Part shown: positions 59,114 to 64,000 of the stretch, piece by piece
Layout of the letters: every line of letters begins with the position of its first letter
How positions within the stretch are numbered: position 1 is the stretch's first letter
Notes under the pieces: model-generated
Database searches by the model: none
Told to the model about the DNA's origin: nothing
Seen by the model: the letters and a program-made list of their open reading frames with translations, nothing else
Made by a program: the position numbers and the translations under genes
NCBI GenBank assembly: GCA_020634565.1
Contig: JACKBN010000009.1
Location: 62,001-126,000 of the forward strand
Reading direction: 5' to 3'
From: Ardenticatenaceae bacterium
GTDB taxonomy: Bacteria > Chloroflexota > Anaerolineae > Promineifilales > Promineifilaceae
Length of the DNA stretch: 64,000 nucleotides

Positions 59114-60930
59114 CCAGAGCGGGAGCGCAGCCACAGACCAGCCACCAGCAAGGCGACCAAGCCAGCACCACCTAATAGCCAAAGGCTAAGGTTGCCGCTG
59201 GTTGTTTCCCCCTCAACGAGCGCGCCTTCATCTGCCGCCGCATTTTCTACAGCCACCGTGGCCGTAGGCACAGCCGCCACTTCCGTCGCGGCCGGCGTTT
59301 CCGTAGGTACTTCTGTGGGCGGAACGGCCGTACTCGTTACGGTCGGCGTTTTGCTGGGCAGCGGCTGCGGCATCATGTTGGTCGCCGTGGGATACGGTGT
59401 TTCGGTGGGGGCTGGGGTGTCGGTGGGAACGGCCGTACCAGCCGCTGTTGCTTCTACCCCACTCTCCGACGTGTCGCCTTCTGTATTGGTCTCACCACTG
59501 GCGCCGGGCGTCGGCGTATTGGCTGCTGAGACAACCGGCGGGGCAGACGAACCACCCTCGCTGCTCACCCCTTCTTCCACCAGAAAGACCGGCGCACCGC
59601 CCATGTAACATTCCCCGGCGCAGCGCGCCCCAGCCAGCGACACCGAGTAGCTGCCGCCCGTTGGCGTAATAGGCGTTTCCGTGCCGGTAATCGGATCGAC
59701 CAGCACGCCCGATTCGGCCAAAGCAGGCACATTCAATGTCACACTGCTGGCGGTGCGTGCCCACAAAACGCGCGTCACGCCTTGGGGCCGGTTAAAGCGC
59801 ACCATGGTATAGTTGCCCGCCTGCTCCCGCTGCACCGGATACGTAAATCCGGCCAGGTATTTGATCGTATTTTGGTAGGCGTAAAAAGCGGGCCGTTTAC
59901 TGAAGTCATACGGCCGTATCAGCCCCCACGACTCATCCCCCGGCGATATGTTTATGTCAATTAATTTGTACACCGCAATGCGCCCTGCGCCCGAATAAAA
60001 GCCCAGCGCATTCGCCTGCACGATGTACCACGCTTGCTGCTCCAAATCAATATCAAATGCCTGCACCTGCACCGGCCATTCCGGGTCTGTGCTGGGGCGC
60101 GCATTCGTCTCGTTGATCCACACGGCCTTTAGCGGAATGCCCGCTTGCTGCTGCACGGCAAACGCATTCCCCACAATTTGCGGGATCGTCTCCGGGCGGA
60201 AGTAGATATGCAACGAAATCACGTCGAAATAGTAATTGTTGGCCGCTGCATCCGGATCGGCCGCCACCATCTGCATGAAGCGGCCTAGCCAGGTGGGATC
60301 ATGCCAATACGTCATGCCGCCCAGATGGATTTTGGCGTTGGGATCGACCTGCTTGATGGCAATGTAGGCCACTTTGAGCAGCTGGTAATAATCCGCCATC
60401 GAACCGCTAAACTCATGCCCGTACACATCTGGCGCGATGTCTGGCTCATTCCAGATGATCCAGTTATGCACGCCGTGAGCGCTGTAGTAGGAGGCCACCC
60501 GTCGGGCATAGTTAGCCCATAAATTGCCGGGATCATCCACGGGCAAATAGAGTCCACGCGGTACGCCGGAGGCAAATTCGCCATCGGTGGCCCAGTTGGG
60601 CGTATTTTTCAGTAAGCCCACCACGGTGCGCCCTTGGGCTGTTGCTTCTGCCAGCCACTCCTCGTGGACATGCAGCGTATTCCAATCGTTTGGGCCATTG
60701 GGCTGAATTTCGTTCCAGTAAAAGAGAATGCGCTCCCAGCCAACGCCTAACTCGGCCGCTTCGCCGGGTGCCCAAAACGATTCCACCGCACCAAAACGGG
60801 GGTCGCGGGCAGATTGTTGGGCATCAGAGGCAGCTGCGGGGGGAACGGCCGTTTCCGACCACACGCCCACAACAATCAGCAAAAATAAAAGCAGCAGTTT
60901 AAGCCCATGTTTACTATTTCTCACAAGCAT
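59110..60930 (-). CDS. Membrane-anchored GH-A clan glycoside hydrolase-like protein
   Basis: This 606-aa protein has a signal peptide (about 1-35), a TIM barrel with the acid/base Glu in HNWIIWNEPDI and the nucleophile Glu in AVWINETNARP (clan GH-A, GH5/GH39-like), then a Thr/Pro-rich stalk (about 450-570) and a C-terminal membrane helix with Arg-Ser-Arg. It is a surface enzyme; the glycan is unknown. AAAGGAT lies upstream of the ATG. Confidence 0.85.
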   Translation of the reverse strand: MLVRNSKHGLKLLLLFLLIVVGVWSETAVPPAAASDAQQSARDPRFGAVESFWAPGEAAELGVGWERILFYWNEIQPNGPNDWNTLHVHEEWLAEATAQGRTVVGLLKNTPNWATDGEFASGVPRGLYLPVDDPGNLWANYARRVASYYSAHGVHNWIIWNEPDIAPDVYGHEFSGSMADYYQLLKVAYIAIKQVDPNAKIHLGGMTYWHDPTWLGRFMQMVAADPDAAANNYYFDVISLHIYFRPETIPQIVGNAFAVQQQAGIPLKAVWINETNARPSTDPEWPVQVQAFDIDLEQQAWYIVQANALGFYSGAGRIAVYKLIDINISPGDESWGLIRPYDFSKRPAFYAYQNTIKYLAGFTYPVQREQAGNYTMVRFNRPQGVTRVLWARTASSVTLNVPALAESGVLVDPITGTETPITPTGGSYSVSLAGARCAGECYMGGAPVFLVEEGVSSEGGSSAPPVVSAANTPTPGASGETNTEGDTSESGVEATAAGTAVPTDTPAPTETPYPTATNMMPQPLPSKTPTVTSTAVPPTEVPTETPAATEVAAVPTATVAVENAAADEGALVEGETTSGNLSLWLLGGAGLVALLVAGLWLRSRSG

Positions 60931-60943
60931 AGGTATCCTTTCA

Positions 60944-60972
60944 TAGTCATGATTTGCGGGGACGATTATAAT
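60944..60972 (+). promoter_or_regulatory. Promoter of the pentahaem cytochrome gene
   Basis: TAGTCA (60944-60949) and a perfect TATAAT (60967-60972) are spaced 17 bp, in the divergent region between the glycosidase and the cytochrome. GAGGAATCGT precedes the ATG at 61022. Confidence 0.5.
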
Positions 60973-61021
60973 ACGGCCGTATCCATCCGGGTACTCTCAT
61001 AGCAAGTCGTAGAGGAATCGT

Positions 61022-62884
61022 ATGCGTAAATTACTCACCATTTTCTTTACCAGCAGCATCACACTCCTGATGATTTGGGCACTTTTTGCCACGTTGCAAC
61101 AAACGGCCGTTCCTACAGCCCAGGCCGCTCTGCCCCCGAATCACCCAGTTTTAACGCCCAATGGCCTTCCGGCAACGGCCGTTCTCTCCGCCACCACCCT
61201 GCTCGACTTCTTCCAACCGGGCACCCAACCCAACCACATCACCGACACCATCGACTCCCCCCAGCAATGTTTGGGCTGCCACTCCGGCTATAGCGGCCAG
61301 ATCAACCAGCCTGCCGAATACGAACCGTGGACCGGCTGGGCGGGCAGCATGATGGCCCAGGCCGGGCGTGATCCCCTCTTTTTTGCCGCGCTGGACATTG
61401 CCAACGCCGACGCCGCCTTTGCGGGCGACTTTTGCTTACGCTGCCATATGCCACGGGGCTGGCTAAACGGCCGTTCCACTCCCAGCGACGGTTCCGCCAT
61501 GCTCACCGAAGACCAGGAAGGCATCGAGTGTGAAGTGTGCCACCGGCTGGTTGACCCTGACCACACGCCCGAAAACCCCGACCGCGACCTCACCGTGCTG
61601 GCAGCGATCACCAGCCCGGTTACTTTTGCAGGCAACGCCAGCTTTGTCATCGACACGGCCGATTACCGGCGCGGCCCCTTCGACGTAGTCGCCGACAACG
61701 GCCTCGACCCGCACAATCCCTTTGCTGGCGCATTCGACACCCTTGTGTCCCCCTACCACCAGGATTCTGCCCTCTGCGGCACCTGCCACGACATCAGCAA
61801 CCCCGTCTTCACCTGGGATGAACCCAGCCAAAGCTACGTCCTCAACGATATGGACCAACCATTCACCGACACCACCGCCATGTTCCCCGTTGAGCGCACC
61901 TACAGCGAATGGTTCCTCAGCGAGTTCAACACGCCTCAAGGTGTTGAACTGCCCCAGTTTGGCGGCAACAAAAGCAGCGTTTCCACCTGCCAGGATTGCC
62001 ACATGCGCAACGTAACCGGCGTCGGTGGTGCCTTCTTTGGCAACCCCACCAACAGCCCCGTGCGTGATGATTTGCCCCTGCACGATCTAACCGGCGCCAA
62101 CAACTGGGTGCCGCAAATCATCCCCCAACACCCCGTTTTTAGTGCCACGTTTAATGCAAACCAGGCGCGATTAGACGCGCTCAACGCAGGCATCGATCGG
62201 GCCACGGCGATGCTGCAAAATGCGGCCGAACTGGATGTGGCGCTCACGGGCACGCAGCTAGTTGTCACCATCACCAACAACAGTGGCCACAAGCTGCCCA
62301 CCGGCTACATCGAAGGGCGGCGCATGTGGCTGCAAGTGGAAGCGTACGACGCCAACGGCGCACTCATCTACAGCTCCGGCGCGTATGATACCGCTACGGG
62401 CACGCTCACCGAGGATGCCGATTTGCAGCTGTACGAGGCCAAACACGGCCTTTCTGCCGATCTGGCCGCACAGTTGGGCCTGCCCGCGGGCGAATCGTTC
62501 CACTTCATCCTTAACAACGAGATTTTGCAGGATAACCGCATTCCGCCACGCGGCTACGAATACGTCGCTTTTGAGGCTTCCGGGGCCGCCCCCTACACCA
62601 ACGGCTTACCCGATCCCACACGCTATGCGGATGGGCAATATTGGGACACAACCACCTACACGCTGCCCGCCGAACCAGAGTTAGTCATTGTGCGGCTGCT
62701 GCACCAGGTTGCCTCGCGCGAATACATCGAGTTCTTACGCGACCAAAGCCCCTTCTTAGGCAACCCGGACAGCAATGGCCAAATATTGTATGCGTTGTGG
62801 GAGGCAAACGGCCGTTCCCAACCCACCATCATGACCCAAAAAGCAGTCGGCCTGGAAACGTACCTCCCCCTCGTGCAAAAATAA
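61022..62884 (+). CDS. Pentahaem c-type cytochrome
   Basis: This 620-aa exported protein has five CXXCH sites: CLGCH (Cys83), CLRCH (138), CEVCH (170), CGTCH (252) and CQDCH (323). The signal peptide ends near residue 36. The C-terminal half is haem-free and beta-rich, with VTITNNSGHKLPTGYIEGRRMW, a segment typical of cytochrome c554-like and decahaem-related proteins. It is probably a periplasmic or surface electron carrier; the partner is unknown. It is followed by an ATTGGACCAAT element. Confidence 0.93.
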   Translation: MRKLLTIFFTSSITLLMIWALFATLQQTAVPTAQAALPPNHPVLTPNGLPATAVLSATTLLDFFQPGTQPNHITDTIDSPQQCLGCHSGYSGQINQPAEYEPWTGWAGSMMAQAGRDPLFFAALDIANADAAFAGDFCLRCHMPRGWLNGRSTPSDGSAMLTEDQEGIECEVCHRLVDPDHTPENPDRDLTVLAAITSPVTFAGNASFVIDTADYRRGPFDVVADNGLDPHNPFAGAFDTLVSPYHQDSALCGTCHDISNPVFTWDEPSQSYVLNDMDQPFTDTTAMFPVERTYSEWFLSEFNTPQGVELPQFGGNKSSVSTCQDCHMRNVTGVGGAFFGNPTNSPVRDDLPLHDLTGANNWVPQIIPQHPVFSATFNANQARLDALNAGIDRATAMLQNAAELDVALTGTQLVVTITNNSGHKLPTGYIEGRRMWLQVEAYDANGALIYSSGAYDTATGTLTEDADLQLYEAKHGLSADLAAQLGLPAGESFHFILNNEILQDNRIPPRGYEYVAFEASGAAPYTNGLPDPTRYADGQYWDTTTYTLPAEPELVIVRLLHQVASREYIEFLRDQSPFLGNPDSNGQILYALWEANGRSQPTIMTQKAVGLETYLPLVQK

Positions 62885-63182
62885 GCGTGACAAGCAGATT
62901 GGACCAATTTTCGTTTGAAACAATTCAAGCCGTTTCCAAACAAATTGGTCCAATCTTTTTACCAGTTGCGTAAACCTTAAATCCGCAGCGACACACCTCT
63001 CTACCGCTTTCCACAAAAGCAGCAAAGCAAAAACATACAGTACCCTGCTCCTATCATTTCGTAAGCGCATATGTAAGCGCTTCTATGTAATTTTTATCAA
63101 TAGTATCCCCTATGTATCAGCCAGTTACTCGCTCGGGCTGGGAAGCTTTGTAATGGATAGCGTTTGAATTTGTGGAGGAACG
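62885..63182. other. 298-bp gene-free stretch before the next cytochrome gene
   Basis: It holds the repeat element at 62896-62956 and two direct GTAAGCGC octamers (63061-63068, 63073-63080) 12 bp apart. No gene is seen. Confidence 0.6.
62896..62956. repeat. 61-bp ATTGGACCAAT inverted-repeat element, copy 3
   Basis: Perfect 15-bp arms lie at 62896-62910 and 62942-62956, and the 3' flank GCGTAA resembles that of the copy at 12747. Confidence 0.85.
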
Positions 63183-64000
63183 ATGCGTATCCCGATAAAA
63201 CGATTGCATGTATTGCTCATTGCTGCCGCCTTTTTGTCTTTGGCGGCAATTGCTGTTTTTAGCACCACTTACCTGGCCAGCGCCAACAACCATCTCGTAC
63301 GCATTAACGAGGTCATGGCTGGCCTGAACGGTGATTCCCAAGTGCAATATGTTGTGCTGGAAGCCTCCGACGACTCGCAAAAAGCATGGGGACCGCAAGC
63401 AGAAGACCCTGCCGGCTCACCTGGACGCGCCATGCTCGTCTTCTACAACTCATTTGGTGATGAAACGGGCCGCTACGTATTTCCCAGCGACCCAGCTAAT
63501 GGTGCCGACACCGTACTGGTGGCCACGGCCGAATTTGCTGCCCTCCCCGGCGCCCCCACCCCGGACTTCATCATGCCTGCCGAGATTATTCCCATTGCCG
63601 GTAAAGTTGCTTTCCAAAACAACCCCGACAACGTCAACAGCACCAGCGTCAACGTGGCGCTTTCTTACGGTGGCGCAGGCTACACAGGCAGCACAGCCGG
63701 TGCCGACGATGGCGCACATCCCGCCGACCTACCCATCCTGAATACGGCCGTTCTCAGCCGCGTGTCTGGTTTTGGCTTTGGCACCGGCAGCCAAAGCAAC
63801 AGCGATTTTGCCATGAGCGCCCCCAATCCCACCAACACCGCAGGCGCAACGTTTACCACCCCTCCTGTCGCCGCTTCGCTGGCCGACCAGGGCGAGATTT
63901 TGTTTAAAGAAGAAACGTTTATGGGGAACGGCCGTACCTGCGCCTCTTGTCACGTGCCCGACAATGGCGACTTTGGCCTCTCCCCCGATCAGGTGCTCAA
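63183..64000 (+). CDS. c-type cytochrome-domain protein, cut by the window end
   Basis: This partial gene of at least 272 codons has a signal peptide (about 1-33), a large haem-free N-terminal part (FDETGRYVFPSDP-like phrases) and a CXXCH site in NGRTCASCHVPDNG preceded by ADQGEILFKEE, the opening of a cytochrome c peroxidase/MauG-like or class I cytochrome domain. The reading frame is open to the window edge. GGAGGAACG precedes the ATG at 63183. Confidence 0.82.
   Translation, partial: MRIPIKRLHVLLIAAAFLSLAAIAVFSTTYLASANNHLVRINEVMAGLNGDSQVQYVVLEASDDSQKAWGPQAEDPAGSPGRAMLVFYNSFGDETGRYVFPSDPANGADTVLVATAEFAALPGAPTPDFIMPAEIIPIAGKVAFQNNPDNVNSTSVNVALSYGGAGYTGSTAGADDGAHPADLPILNTAVLSRVSGFGFGTGSQSNSDFAMSAPNPTNTAGATFTTPPVAASLADQGEILFKEETFMGNGRTCASCHVPDNGDFGLSPDQVL

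Noticed and set aside
1..64000. tRNA, rRNA, riboswitch or prophage features
   Set aside because: I looked in every gap and found no cloverleaf, no rRNA segment, no recognisable riboswitch and no phage or transposase gene.

Overview
The window reads as a chromosomal segment of a Chloroflexota bacterium, most likely an Anaerolineae/Ardenticatenia-type lineage or a Herpetosiphon relative. The assignment rests on gene content and style: a SARP/NB-ARC/TPR regulator, a TPR-CHAT protease cluster, an F420-type luciferase-like oxidoreductase, DUF711, DUF2277 and DUF6391 proteins, many Thr/Pro-rich secreted lipoproteins, and a diterpene gene pair known from Herpetosiphon and Mycobacterium tuberculosis. 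Taxonomy is inference; there is no rRNA gene. I found no tRNA, rRNA, CRISPR array, prophage or complete insertion sequence.

Layout. 0-8 kb: a giant transcriptional regulator, a convergent NarL-type two-component pair, two small membrane proteins and a DinB-fold protein. 8-19.6 kb: prolyl oligopeptidase, DMT exporter, a ferrous-iron operon (feoB, a Cys-rich mini-protein, feoA), an LLM oxidoreductase, a lone receiver protein, chorismate synthase, acetylxylan esterase and a HAD hydrolase. 19.7-27.2 kb: a collinear cluster of ECF-like sigma factor, HxxxCxxC anti-sigma-like protein, TPR-CHAT caspase-like protease, membrane-anchored subtilase and a GON-domain protein. 27.3-42 kb: DUF2277, a PEP/pyruvate-binding protein, an Asp-box propeller, two divergent-facing envelope genes (a lipoprotein and CapA), polyphosphate kinase, UbiA prenyltransferase, an rRNA-type methyltransferase, an acidic-repeat zinc protein, DUF711, a MurE-like ligase and DUF6391. 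42-51.7 kb: holA, two membrane glycosyltransferases, TauE/SafE, a VOC protein, a decayed PLP-enzyme remnant, GNAT, CYTH and serA. 51.7-56.5 kb: a hybrid histidine kinase and the diterpene pair. 56.7-64 kb: two nucleotidyltransferase-like genes with psuG, a membrane-anchored GH-A glycosidase, a pentahaem cytochrome c and the start of another c-type cytochrome.

Three whole-window signals stand out. (1) The palindrome ACGGCCGT occurs about 125 times by my hand count, roughly one per 500 bp against one or two expected by chance. It behaves like the cyanobacterial HIP1 and writes recurrent 'ETAV' and 'NGR' peptides into many proteins. (2) A family of about 61-bp intergenic elements has 15-bp arms AGATTGGACCAATTT / AAATTGGTCCAATCT, with three perfect copies and one diverged copy. 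(3) Longer hairpins built from CACAGAG, CACGGAT and CGCCAAGG phrases lie between genes.

The two loci I would follow first are the sigma/anti-sigma/TPR-CHAT/subtilase/GON cluster, which looks like a protease-gated transcription switch, and the Rv3378c-Rv3377c-like diterpene pair. In the latter the transferase carries Asn and Phe at the positions of the catalytic Asp34 and Tyr51 of the mycobacterial enzyme.
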